NCBI GenBank assembly: GCA_963978545.1
Contig: OZ021732.1
Span: 23,129,188-23,193,187 of the forward strand
Source: Linyphia triangularis
Lineage: Eukaryota; Arthropoda; Arachnida; Araneae; Linyphiidae
Direction of reading: 5' to 3'
DNA: 64,000 nucleotides
Positions 47,470 through 59,759 of the stretch are shown one piece after another. Both the position numbers and the translations under genes were made by a program. Position 1 is the first letter of the stretch. Each line of letters opens with the position of its first letter. Below the pieces are notes generated by a model. It was not told the DNA's origin and did not search any database. It worked only from the letters and a program-made list of their open reading frames with translations.

Positions 47470-49024
47470 GAGTCATTCTATGGAAAATAAGGAATTTGAT
47501 AAGTTTTTTAAAAATATTCTTTAAAAATATTCATACTTATTATAAAGAGAGTTATAATCAAGACTAATAATACTATTATAGTGGTTGTAATAAAAAATAA
47601 GATTTTTATTATTTTTTTATTTTTTATAAGTATTATAAAAAGTAGTGTCCACGAATGTGGCATAAGATATAAAACCCTGCTGAGAATTATTTGATGAATT
47701 TAAATTTAAAATAAAAAGTTATAAAATATAAGTAACATTTCTTTTATAACTGGTTATATATTATACAACTTAAAAAGAGATCAGATATAATAATTTTAGT
47801 GCATGTTTTTTATTTTCGTAATATTTTCGGAAACAATATTTTGACTGTTTATTTCTGAAAAATAACCTAAATAGAAAAGAATATAACTGTGTAGAAGGAG
47901 AAAGTTGTCTTATTTCACCTCTTAATTGATTTCAATAAAAAATTGTAAAAACCAAAAAAGTTAATTAAACACCAGTCACTTTAAAAAAGAGGTAAAAATG
48001 GGGGGGGGGGGATTCCAGTTTTCAAACATTGACATCTTAAACAATTTATTTAAAAAAAATCAAATGCCCTAAATTCCTACTTAAAAGCATTTTAAATCAA
48101 ATATGCAAGGCAAAAATAAAAAGTGCCCATATTTTATGCTGTTTCTTGTTTTAAGATGCTTTTGTAATATACTAGGCTGTTTAATATGCTCAGGAATATA
48201 TTTATATATCAGCAAAATTTATGTACCATTCTCTTTCACCCATGGACAACTAGTTAAACGGACGTGACAAAACGATAGTTTTTTGTATGTGGTGAATTCT
48301 TCGTTCGATTTTATTTCATGATATTTGCAAATAAAAGCTATTTCATCATATATTACAGATCCCAACAATTATTTTATAAATTTAAATGATAATTTAAATT
48401 CTATTAAGTTCCACAAATGTGACATCTCATCTCAAGCTTTTTTCTGTCAAGTATTATAACTTCATAAAACTATTCATAAATAACTAGTCTGTAACTTGTT
48501 CTTTGCATCTAAACAAAACATATGTTTAACACCTGATTTCTTTATCATTTACTACTTATCATTTATTTTTTCATTACCATTTACTTTTTTTATTTATTAC
48601 TGCCAATTGCAAGGATTAAATGACACTTTTTTTGGTGTCCACGGATTCGACCTATAGCCCTGGTTACAAGCATAAAACTTGAAGTAAAATTAACATAAAA
48701 CTTAAACTTGATTTATAAGTGTTAGAAATGTGTTCTAGAGCATTTTCTAAACCTAAAAATGCAGTCTAAAGAAATTTAAATTTGTTTAATTTATAAAATA
48801 TTCCCCTGTGGTGAAAGTCAAAATTGTAAGTGGTGACGTTCCACGAATGTGACATTTCACTGTTTGGTAGTAAAATTTGAGTAATAATTAAAATATTTTA
48901 TTGCAATTAATTATATCTGTCATTCTAAGTTTGTTTATACCTAAAAAAAAATATATTTTTATGAGTATACCTTTTGTAATAAGTACCAGTTACACAAATT
49001 CCTGATTTTCCGTTGAATGACCCT
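47470..49024. mobile_element. candidate 1.55-kb DNA transposon with ~29-bp inverted termini
   Basis: Left end GAGTCATTCTATGGAAAATA; right end, on the other strand, GGTCATTCAACGGAAAATCA. The match continues through AGGAATTTG on both sides. CATAT occurs on each flank (47465-47469, 49025-49029), a possible TSD. The inside carries three dispersed copies of (T)CCAC.AATGTG.CAT at about 47648, 48410 and 48841. No coding sequence. Superfamily not assigned. Confidence 0.55.
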
Positions 49025-49789
49025 CATATTATATCATAAGAAAAAATATAACTTCACTTGGGATTAAAATTTGTCTCAATAGACAAATGATAGAAAGGTT
49101 TTCTGGAAAATTGTAGAGGTTTGCAATTTTCTAACATCATTTTTTATAGTGTCGCAAAATCTTTACCTAGTGTTAAAAACTTCAGTTTTGATGATGGAAA
49201 TTTTGTTTTTATTATTTAACTAATTTCTTTCATAAATTTATAATAAAATTGACACTAATAATTTCTAAGCAGCGCGTATGTTGTATGTTTGGAAACATCG
49301 AAACAATTAAAGGGATTACTTAAATACATTAAAAGGCTTTACGTAACTGCTTTATTAATAAACTATGATAATTTTGCTTTTTTTTAATGTTTTTGCCGTT
49401 GTTCGTAAGTTTTAGTGATTATTGCTATAAAATTCATAGTTTACATTGAGCTATAGCGATTGGAAAAAAAAAAAAAAAATCCGAATATTTAATTTAATTC
49501 TGTTAATATTTTCATTACTTATAAATATTTTTTATTAAAGCCAAGTCTAAAATAACGATTTCAAGATTTACTTACGTCATATTTTTATGAAGTATAAAAA
49601 TAATTCTTATTGATAAACAAATTTTATTAATTAAAAACATAATAATAAAATATCATGGTTCAACATAAAGAAAAAATGTATCTGCATCTTCCATAAATAA
49701 CTTGGAAATTTGCTGAATGTGTCTTTTACTAAGCCAAATCTTTAAAAAGACAACAAGTGTCGTTATTTATAGAAACATCTAGTTGCTCT

Positions 49790-49821
49790 TTTGGATAGAT
49801 AAGATCGTTTATCTATCCAAA
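49790..49821. repeat. perfect 13-bp hairpin
   Basis: TTTGGATAGATAA (49790-49802) and TTATCTATCCAAA (49809-49821), with a 6-base loop GATCGT. Exact pairing in AT-rich DNA; no associated gene recognised. Confidence 0.7.
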
Positions 49822-49989
49822 CTTGGGTTAGACTTATTTACTCAAACTGTCTGCAGTGTGTATCGTTTATATGTAAATAAAGTTTTGAAATTTGGAAAAA
49901 ATAAATATATCAAAGAGTATAAGACTGTAGGACATTTCGCCAAAAAACAGCTATCAAAAGAAAGGTAACGTAAAATGAAAATGTAGAAC

Positions 49990-50412
49990 TAGGGGTGTGG
50001 AACGTCGCACAACTTTCAATTAAATTATAATACTGGTTAAGAATTTACATTTGATGTGTACTGGTGATACTTACCGTTTTTATATTTTCTTTCATTTTAC
50101 AAAAATAGCAATATTTGGTGGCAATATTTTTAGCAATAATTCTTACTCTGGCGCGAAAAAAAAAAAAAAGGCTGCACTTTAAAATGTCGAATTTTGCGAT
50201 ACACATTTCGATAATTCTTACATTATTTTTTTAAAGTGAAACAGATCAGATACTCAGTTGGTGGGCGATGATCAAAGGAAGAGAACTCTGTCTTACAGAT
50301 ATTCGTTTTTCAACTTTTTTCACCTTAATCGTATTTCTGCGGGAATTTCGAAGGTAATTTTTTCTAGATTAATATTTTGAACTCAGGTTACTTCGAAACG
50401 TGGAAAAATACT

Positions 50413-50450
<38 letters not shown>

Positions 50451-50500
50451 AATACAGTACTTTCATTACCCTTTGTTAACAAATGGGTGATTGGAAGAAA
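49990..50500 (+). repeat. interspersed family A copy
   Basis: Starts AGGGGTGTGGAACGTCGCAC, contains the TTTCGAAGGT block and a ~39-base T-tract (50409-50447), and ends with the family hairpin (ACTTTCATTACCCTTTGT with ACAAATGGGTGATTGGAAG). Directly followed by another copy. Confidence 0.65.
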
Positions 50501-50935
50501 AAACTAGGTGTGTCGAACATCGCACAACTGTTAATCACACTTAATTATGGCCATGGCATTTAAAAAAATTGTCCATGGATAGATGTAAAATACTGTTTCG
50601 TTTTCATATTTTCATTAATTTAAAAAATTGTCCAGTGTGGCGATGTTTTTGGTGATAATTATTAAAAAAACACCGCTAAAATGGCAAAATTAGCGATGTG
50701 TTTTTCGATCAACATTATCTCTGAAAGTACAACAGAGAAAATGCGGTCGTTGCCATTTCTACAGAAATTTCTGAGGTGGGTATGTTTAGGCGACCTTAAA
50801 AGGCATTACCACAGCGAATTAAATCAAAATCGTTAGAGCCGTTTTTTTGGCAATTGCTGAAAAGCATAAATTTTTTAATGGCAGTTGCTTTATGAGCATG
50901 CGTAATTTTGGTCTTTTTTATAAGTCCGAAGAAAA
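50501..50935 (+). repeat. interspersed family A copy, 3'-truncated
   Basis: Begins AACTAGGTGTGTCGAACATC immediately after the preceding copy's hairpin and runs through the AAATCGTTAGAGCCGTTTTT and GCATGCGTAATTTTGG blocks, then stops before the terminal hairpin. Confidence 0.65.
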
Positions 50936-50939
50936 TTAT

Positions 50940-53005
50940 GTTCATGGAATTATAAACCATTATTTTTCAAACTAAGTCTTTCTTTATTTCTTTTAACAAT
51001 ATTCGTTGCATCTTGCATAAAAAACACCATAACTGTTTTCTAAACTCTACTTTACGTATTAGTTAAAGATAATAGTTGGTTTAAAAACTTTATTTTTTCA
51101 CTAAATATTCCTTCTTATGCAAGTTGAAAATATCTTTCCATGTTTAGGTTTAAGGTATCATTTACTTGTTATATCAATTTAACATTCATTCATTCTATTA
51201 CGAATGTAATAAAAAGAAAAAGTGTAAAATTATAAGTTTTAAGCCCAATTTTCCTTCTTTAAATTCTTGGATCTTCATTTTACTTTTTACATATTTAAAA
51301 GATTTTATACCAGTTTCAAGCAAATAAAAAAAACTGTACAAATAAGTTTTTAGGAACAATTGTTTTCTTTTCGACTATACAATGTTAAAAAAGTGATATT
51401 TTTATAATAACAGCCGTGTTTTTAGTTTTAGTTACTATTACAAGTTTTACAAATGAGGATTTTATCCAAAGCTACTGACAATTTTTTTTCTTTCTTTTTT
51501 TTTTCTGAATGTCAAATGCATTACAAATCTGAAAACAAGAGAAACCATTACAAATTCTGTCAATATCCAAAGATATTAAAGTTCTACGATTCGTGATCAT
51601 TTACGTTTAATCGATGACGTCGAAACATTCTAGAAAAAGCTAGCTATTGTATGCATAATAAAGAAGTAAATAAAAACATAATTTTCTTACCAGTGCAAAT
51701 AAATATGCATACGTGGACGAATTTCAAATGTATGTACCAGCCGAATTTTTTTTTAATTGCGATAGATCCTGTAATTCTTAACTGTAAGCTAAAGTAAATA
51801 CTTATTAAAAATTCGAATCCACTCGATATATCTTGTAAGTCTATTTCTAATCAAATCAAATATAATCTACGAAAGAAATCAAACAAATATTTTATTTTAA
51901 ATGTGTGCTGTAAAAAGTTGCCCGGATGTTTTACTGCTTCATTCCCACCGCATGCCAGCATTAAAACATTAAATCGAATAGTTGCTTCCTACATTTAATA
52001 GCTATTTCAAAACGCGCCAAATGTAACTAAATGTAACGAAAAAAATAACTGGAACAAAGCTAATGTATTATAATGAAAGTTACACAGACACGATGACAAG
52101 CGTATTTATTACAAAGCCTTTTTATTATGTATATATTTGTACAAATCTTTTGTTACTTTCAATTCCACTGTTTATTAAGGGTATAAATCTATGGTTCAAT
52201 TGTTGTGTCTTTACACACCACGAATTGTGAAACTAGATTTTTGTTAATTCAAGGAAAAAAAGAAAACAATTGTGTATTTAACTGTTGATGCACCTGCGTT
52301 CAAATAAAATCAAGCATTTGCATTTGAGCTTTGATTCATTGTTCTTCAATTACCCTACTACCATATTCACTGGTCACATATTTCTTTTTTTATACATTTA
52401 TTAAATAAGGGATTTATACTCATTGTAGAAATACAGATTAGACATATCTAATGCTTTTGTCATTGAATTAGAGAACAGCTAATCGAGGAGGAATACGGGA
52501 GCTTACGCTGAATACAACTGCTCATGGTAATCCAGCTTACTATTTTAAATCATGCTCAACTAGAATTTATGCCCAGCTTTACATGGTTTCTAGAGGACTT
52601 TTTCCAATATGAAAGGAGTATGGTTAAAGTTTTCAGGCAAACATTTTTTTAGTTGTCTGGATCTCAAGAGAAGGATATAATTAGCTCTGAATAAATGGAT
52701 TATCTCTGACATAAACTTTTAGGGGTCTACTCGATTTCCTTGTAATAAATATCAAGGTTACATTGTCTATTAGTTGACCATTTAACTTCATTCGTGTCCG
52801 TATAACTTCATTTGTGCTTTTGGTAGTGCAATCGGAGGAACTAAATTTGAAACGTCACTGTAACTTAATATTAAGAGATTTTGCGGTACTTTTGATAGGG
52901 ATGCAAAAGAGTTTTTCATCTTATCTCTAACAATTTTATACACTATTAAAAAGATATATTAAATAATATAATGCATAGGTCATTAACTTATTTCGAATAT
53001 TGACT
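50940..53005. other. unassigned stretch
   Basis: AT-rich; no gene seen. Confidence 0.4.
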
Positions 53006-53009
53006 TACT

Positions 53010-53560
53010 ATGTTTTACTTTTGAATACGGGTTAGTAGTGGTTAAGAGACCTGTCATTAAGATTTTCGTTAAAATTGTGCAAGTGTAAAAGTTGTTATTG
53101 AAAGTGGCTGCATTTAGTGCTGTAAAGCGGCTGTAACGATTTTGATCAAAATCGCTGCGTTAATGCCTTTGAAGGGGCTCTAAACATCCCCGTCTATGAA
53201 ATTCCAGTAGAAATGCGATAAAGGCATAAGAAGTTGAAAAACGAATTTCTGTAACACTGAGTTCTCTTGCCTTGGGCATTCGCCCATCAATGACTGTTTA
53301 TTCTCTACTGTTTTACTTACAATAAAGGATAATGCAATATTTATCAACAAAAAAATTTCGCCAATTTTACAATTTTTGCGGTATTTTTTGCCATTGTAAT
53401 AATTATCGCAAAATATAATGCCAAACTGGTTATTTTTTGATTACTGAAAATATGAAAATGAAAATACTAAGTTACACAAATCTCTGGCAAATATAAATGC
53501 AGTGACGAGAATTAAGTGTAATTGAAAATTGTACGATGTTGCTTGTAGGAGAAATTTAAA
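53010..53560 (-). repeat. interspersed family A copy
   Basis: Reverse orientation; blocks AAACATCCCCGTCTATGAAA, GTTGAAAAACGAATTTCTG and ATTAAGTGTAATTGAAAATT in family order. The terminal hairpin is missing. Confidence 0.6.
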
Positions 53561-53649
53561 TTTCTCCCCCAAATATCTTTAGATAGGTGTATATTGATGT
53601 GGATAGAATAGGAAAAAATAAAAATCAAACTCGATTTTTTTAGCTGGTG

Positions 53650-54190
53650 ATGTTATGACACTATTTAAAAACGAATAACATAAACCATAAAAACAGAGTT
53701 TTTAAAGGATCCTTTATAAGCATTGTCAATTTTTATATTCATGAACACAGCACCGATATCCAAAATACTTCTATCAGCAAAATGCGCGGCAAACTAAGTT
53801 TCAAAATTTATTGATAAAAAAATGACCGTGAATTTATTCTCTCACATCTAAGTACCATTTATTTATTCTGATTTAAGTAATTTTATTATTTATTTATTAA
53901 AAAAAATTTGGCAACAGGAAAAAGTTTCAACAATAATCGTCTCAATAATATTTCAATGCGACTAGATGACGACAAGTTGGTTAATTAGTATTCAATAAAA
54001 GCTACCTTTTAGTGACAGAAACAACCCCAAAATTTGATAGAATACATTGTCATTGGCATCGAACCTATCTGCTGATAAAGTTTCAGCCCGATTGGTTGAC
54101 GGCGAGGGGGTTAATTATGCCTCCGCTCCCATTGACAAACAAACACACAAAATCGAAGATAATATAAAGGATTTAAAAATAGCTTCGAAT
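53650..54190 (+). repeat. interspersed family B, copy 3
   Basis: Full-length counterpart of 8135-8670: TTTTTATATTCATGAACAC, TACCATTTATTTATTCTGAT, ACCTTTTAGTGACAG, then CACAAAATCGAAGATAATAT at the end. Confidence 0.65.
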
Positions 54191-55825
54191 TGATGAACTT
54201 GATGTCGATTTTGGCGACAAAAATAGTTTTTAACTCTGTATTTTTATATATTATAAAAGATAAAATTTCCAGCTTTTATATTTATAAAGACAAAATTAAA
54301 TGCACTAGAAGGCTGACTTCTAAGATTTTTACGTTTTTTGAAACAGGCATATCAGGATAGCCATAAAGACATAAAAATTGAAGACGATTTGTTTACACGA
54401 TTACCTTTTTACTTGATAAACTAAAAACGAATTGAGTATAAATAAAAAATTATATATCCATAACTTTTTGATCGAAAAAGAACTTCGCTTATTCAGTGTA
54501 CAGGTACATTGAAAGAATATGTATTTTCTCTCTTCAAAATTATTTTCCATTGTTTCGTCACAAACAACTACCTACTGTCTGGAACGTCAGTTTAGGTTTC
54601 TTTATTGTGAGTGAAGCTTAATCCTAAGGACGAAAATTTTATTATTAAATGAGAAATAAAATAAAAGTACATTTTATTGAAGCTTCGGTTTCAGCGACGG
54701 TTTTCAAAGAACTTGTTTTCGGAGACATATCGGTCTGTCAACATTGCCGATGACTGAACTCTTCATTGTTCTCTGCAGTTTATGTTTTGTAAATAATCGT
54801 CAAAGATCTTTCAATTCAAGATGAATTTAAATTCTAAAGAGTTAAGGTAAGAATAAAAGGTATGTAAACCACTTTTCTTTTTAAAGCCTTTTCTCAGCTT
54901 TTTCAGTGTTATTATGTGAGAAAATGTGATTGTCAATTTTTTTTTACCCTTTCATCCATCGGACGTGGAATGTTCTGTAATCGTCAAAAAAAATCGACCG
55001 ATCGTTTTATTCATATAGCGTAATAATATTAAAGCCTTGTCCCAAAATGTCCATGGAGTCTATCTGTTCGACATTATAAAAATTTGGATTATCATAAGTC
55101 AAAAACCACTAAATCGATTTTAACGAAACTGAAAATGCGTATGGGGACTGAGATTGGCGTTGTTTAAGATCTTAACAAATATTCATATCTGTTATCAAAG
55201 CCTTGAAGCCTAGACATTAAAATTTTCATCAATTCAATTTGGTTACAATGATTGTTATGACAATAGTGGGCGAAAATACGACTATAAAGCCCTAAATCGT
55301 TAAAAAAAATATTTTCTGTTTCCATTTCAATATTTTAACAGCCATTAAACTTTTTTTTTTACTAACTTAAAATTATTTTTTAAATTTCAATTATCCGACA
55401 TGAAATAAAGAATGCTGAAAAAAGAAAATCATTGTTAATATTTTATTGATGTCATATTTCCCGAGCGGAGGGTGTTACGAAATTCACATTTGTGGTAAAG
55501 TCAGTGGTACCTATAAGACACAAAAATTACATAGAAAATTATAGCCTAAGAGGAGACTGCAAGTTTATATACCACATCGAACATCATCAGAATCATTCAG
55601 AATTTTTTTTATAGAATGTAAAGAAATGTTAGTAGTTAAATATAAAAGAATACTGATTATTTGCAAAGTTATGGCATATTTGGTAATCGGATTTAGTTCA
55701 ACTCCTTCAAAATCGATTTTTGAATAGTTTCGGCCAATTTTGCCCCGGAAGACCAGTGTATTCATAATCTACTAACATTTCCCTACTTTCCATTAAAAAT
55801 TCAGGATAATTTTCGATGGGGTACC
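54191..55825. other. unassigned; one weak first-exon candidate
   Basis: At 54821-54846 (+) an ATG with nine codons runs into AAG|GTAAGA, a good donor. There is no supporting upstream promoter and no matching downstream exon, so this is only a possibility. Confidence 0.2.
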
Positions 55826-55834
55826 TAAACATAC

Positions 55835-55979
55835 AATAACCTTCCAGTCTCATAGGTTTTCTTCAAAATCGTGTATGGCTAAAAAAGTAGACGTCATCGA
55901 AAAATTTAGTTTTTCAGGAACTGCCAAAAATAACATGTATCAATTTTGATAATAAAAAAAATTAAAATTAAAAAAAAAA

Positions 55980-56010
<31 letters not shown>

Positions 56011-56125
56011 CGTTCTGGGAATGCTTTCTATGAGCCCTTAAATCCCTGCCAAAGAAGTTTCTATTAAAATTAAAAAGAAAGCTTAATTAGTTGAAAAACG
56101 AAAGTCTTTCAACAATGAAGTATCA
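55835..56125 (-). repeat. interspersed family A fragment
   Basis: Reversed central blocks (TAGGTTTTCTTCAAAATCG, TTTTTCAGGAACTGCC, GTTGAAAAACGAAAG) interrupted by a long A-rich tract at 55960-56010. Confidence 0.45.
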
Positions 56126-56129
56126 CGTT

Positions 56130-57060
56130 TTCATAAGAGTTTCTTTATCTAATGATGAGAATGACTGGTCACGTGAACTGATATAAAAGATTAACACTCA
56201 CTTAATCAATTTTAATTTCTTTCTTTAAAAAGAAATTCAAATTCGTTAACATTTTAAAATGTTTACTTTACAATGTTTTTATTTTTGAGAAATAAGGCAT
56301 ACTAACTAAATTTTCACTATGTGCATATTTTAAAAACTAATTACTTAATCTCTAGCCACAGTTTTTCAAATCCTTACAAATTATCAATATGTTACAGAAA
56401 TGTTACGAAATCATTCTTAATTAACTGAATGTATTAAAAAGTTTTAAACTTTTCTTAACAACTGTTAGTTTCTTCTAGCTGGCTCATCGAAAGTAATCTC
56501 GAGTAATTATGGCCAACTAATTATAAAGTTTTAATTTCTGCTATACAATTTAGACAGAAAAGATACTTTATGTAAATAAATTAATGTTTAGTGCTATTAA
56601 AAGCAAATAAAATAACTCGCAAACGTAACTGTTTAAATTTAAAAATATCACTTATATTGAAGGGTTGACAAACGGATTACATATATTTGTGCACTTCATT
56701 TCTATAATAGTTCATAAAATAGGCTGAATAAATAATTATTGGTTTTATATTATATTTAAAATATTAAACATTCAATCACGGTACTTTATGATGAAATTTT
56801 AGAGAGGAAACAGTCTACTTTTAATTTTAACAATGGATGATTTAAAACGATGATTAATATTAAAAAATCACTTTTTTGGTGAAAAGTTCAGCATTCATTC
56901 AAGTAACCCCAGCTGAAATATATTACAATTTTTAGCGTATATCTAATAGGTCCAGGTTTGGGATATTTTGAATACAGGCTGAAATTTTCATAGAATTTTA
57001 CCATTTCAGTGTAACTTACTAATAAATGGTAAAACATAAGCTAACAAATTTATATAATAA
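56130..57060. other. unassigned stretch
   Basis: No supported feature. Confidence 0.4.
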
Positions 57061-57084
57061 AGTAATGATAAATTTATCAAACTT

Positions 57085-57128
57085 TGTGTGTGTATATGTG
57101 TGTGTATATGTGTGTGTGCATGCGTTTT
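57085..57128. repeat. (TG)n/(TATG)n microsatellite
   Basis: TGTGTGTGTATATG repeated, followed by a G-tract at about 57163-57175. Confidence 0.9.
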
Positions 57129-57172
57129 CCTTTTCCCCACTTATATTTTTTATAAAAAAAAGGGGGGGGGGG

Positions 57173-57275
57173 GGGTGGAACATCGCACAACTTTTAATTA
57201 CACTATATTACTAATGTGGTTTTGTGCAATCTATCGTTTTTATATTTTCATCATTCATTTAGCAAAAATAGTACC

Positions 57276-57309
<34 letters not shown>

Positions 57310-57420
57310 CCTTCCCCAAAATGGTGTTTTTGGCGTCATACTTTTCGATAATTCTTATATTATCCTTTCTTATAAATGAAACTGAGGAGAGCAGAAAAAA
57401 CGATCTTTGAAAATTTTTAT
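57173..57420 (+). repeat. interspersed family A copy, truncated, with (AAT)n
   Basis: GGTGGAACATCGCACAACTT at the start and CTTTCTTATAAATGAAACTG at the end; an (AAT)n microsatellite of about 11 units (57275-57307) sits where other copies have poly-A. Confidence 0.65.
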
Positions 57421-57570
57421 GGTTGTGAAATCAAACACACACGGTCACTGGTGTGAACTACCCATCTTAAATTATGAAAAAAGAATATAAAATTTTCACT
57501 TTAGATTTTTCCTTTCAAATTTCAACTTTGGCAAACCACCTATTTTTGAACCTGTGAAAGAAATGCAACC

Positions 57571-59740
57571 GAGGCCGTGCGCGAAAAACAAAGTGCCTTG
57601 CTAGATGCTCAGTCTACAAGGCCATAATCCTGAACTTTTAAACGAATTTGACGTCACAGAAAAAAGCTATGAAATTTTGAGTTGTTGTTCTGTTGATTTT
57701 GTTTGCACTTGTAAATGGTTAACTTTTTTCTTATGGATATTAAATATTATTTATATTTTCGGTGAGTACATTTTTTTCAAAATGTTATTATAAAAGTATA
57801 AAGCACAAAATGCGATTCGGTTGCATTCTCTTTCAAAAGCCATTTCTGAAAAAATGGTCTTTGAAATGTTTAACGTATACGCATTAAATATGTATATATT
57901 AAGCCTAAGCTGTTTTCCTGTCAGATTTTGTTAGGTAGCAATTTATTAATGATTTTCAATATTTGAACTGAGGAATCTAACCAAGTTTTGGGGTAATTTT
58001 CTAGTTATTGTTCATGACATTCTTAATGTAAGTGTATTTTTGTAAGGATTGAAAACAGATGTGGTATATTATATTTAGAATTTTTTTTTTCTTCCGTCTT
58101 TTGGCGTTTAGAAAATTCGCCAAAATTAAAAACACAGTAACTGAAAGAAGATTAAAATATAAATAATTAACTGAATTAAAATATAACTTAAAATAAAATC
58201 CGTCGCTAGAAACAACATTTATCTTGAAAAAAAAAATGCCAAATAAAATTGCGCCAAGGAAATGTCCTATACTACATCTGTACCAAGGATTCTTTTGAGA
58301 TATTTCTATGGATACTTATCTTCGTTACCGTTTAAGCAACGTTTGATTAAATGCTTCGTTGAATCTTAAAAAAACAGTACTGATTGTTGACATTGTATGG
58401 CAGTGTTTGTCAAGCAGCTAGAGTTAAAATTTACATTTCTCCTGAGGATCACAAGTTTAAGCCATCACTCCACTTAAATGTTGGCTTGTAGAATAAGGTT
58501 TGATTCTGTACTATAAATTTTGTATTTATGTATAAGGATAGTATAATTACCGAATTCTAAATGACAAATTTTTCTATAAGAAACCAAAAGCATGATGATT
58601 TGTATTCGCATATTCTAAAAGTATTAGAAATGTTGAAGAATACTGGTTAGTTTTTATCCGTATTTTCTAGAAATTTCAAAAAGTTATCGGAGTTAAACAT
58701 GAAGAAAATTTTTTTAAATTCAAAAATTAGAAACAATTTTTGAAGGAACTAGTTTTGAAAAAGATGGATCTTCTTCTTGACATTCCTAATCTACAATGTG
58801 ATTGTAGAACGAAGGCGAAAATTTGATAAGAATCTTGTTTGTCAGTGAGCATTACTTATTTACTTAATTCGGCTCTTCACACTGTTAAGGTTTCCAGCCA
58901 ACCTCTCCATACCTTCCGATCTTTTATCAGGGATCTTGCTTCCTCTAGACCATTTAAGAGATCCCTTTTTAGGTCTGATTGCATTTGACTTTGCCAAGTT
59001 GTCCCCTTCCTCTTTTCCTTTTGCCCAGGAGAGAGAAACGCGTGTTAGAATCTCTTTTGGCATTCTTAATACCTCACCCGTTCATCGGCACCTTCTCTTA
59101 CCGATTTCTTCTTCGATTGAAGTAATGTCTGCCCTTTCTAAAATTACTTCGTTAATCATTTTAACAGGCCAAAAGATTTTAAGGATTCTTCTAATACAAT
59201 TATTTTAGAAAATTTCAAGTTTAGCATTAACATACATTTAAAAATTCATGTCAAAATTCATAATGACAAAGTTAAATCTCAAGTTCAATTTCTTCGTAAA
59301 GGAATTTCTGGTTTTAAATAAAAGATTATTTATTGAAGTACAAGATTATTTAAATAATAATGTTTTTGTATTTTAGTTTTTAAGAAAAATTAAACTGAAA
59401 TTATTTCAGTGTAACCATCAATCAGTTTTGAAACAACAAGCTTTTAAATAAATTAATTTTGAACAAATTATTTTTTTTAATTTATTCCCTAAAATTATAA
59501 GAATTTTAAATTTATTCCTATACTTAAATTTAGAATAGATAACTTAGTTAGGCATTGTAAATATTTCAACTTTGATGTTTTTTCATCCATCTTCGTATGC
59601 AATCTTACCTAAGTAGTGATTTGTGGTGGGTTTGCGCTGTGACGTCACGATCTGGTTGTTTCGGGCCTGATACAACTATAACACTCCGCTCGTGAAACTG
59701 AGCATCTAGCAAGATACTTGGTTTTTCGCGCACGGCCTCG
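57571..59740. mobile_element. 2.17-kb DNA transposon, MULE- or P-like, 8-bp TSD
   Basis: Flanked by the direct repeat ATGCAACC (57563-57570, 59741-59748). Termini are long: left GAGGCCGTGCGCGAAAAAC through TTGCTAGATGCTCAGT, mirrored at 59697-59739. Weaker similarity extends to about 90 bp, where each arm has a TGACGTCA word. Long arms beginning GAG and 8-9 bp TSDs suit Mutator-like elements; P-like is an alternative. A LINE remnant sits inside; no transposase seen. Confidence 0.8.
58878..59205 (-). pseudogene. LINE ORF2 carboxy-terminal remnant
   Basis: Minus strand, near-continuous coding similarity to the tail of a non-LTR retrotransposon reverse transcriptase: RILKIFWPVKMINEVILERA (about 59200-59140), an IEEEIGKRRCR segment, one TGA, GEVLRMP, then, after a one-base shift near 59005, TTWQSQMQSDLKRDL and EEARSLIKDRKVWRGWLETL before a stop at about 58880. 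It matches the family pattern IFWP..I.N..L..R ... GHVLR ... RPRTTW...DL ... EA..LAQDR..WR. The catalytic palm is missing. It lies inside the long-arm DNA transposon, so it was carried or inserted there. Confidence 0.75.
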
Positions 59741-59759
59741 ATGCAACCAAACTTTTCTG

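Noticed and set aside
54821..54846. First coding exon of a gene
   Set aside because: A nine-codon frame with a good donor alone is expected by chance in 64 kb; no promoter or downstream exon supports it.
57216..57410. Asn-rich open frame
   Set aside because: It is a translation of the (AAT)n microsatellite inside a family A copy.
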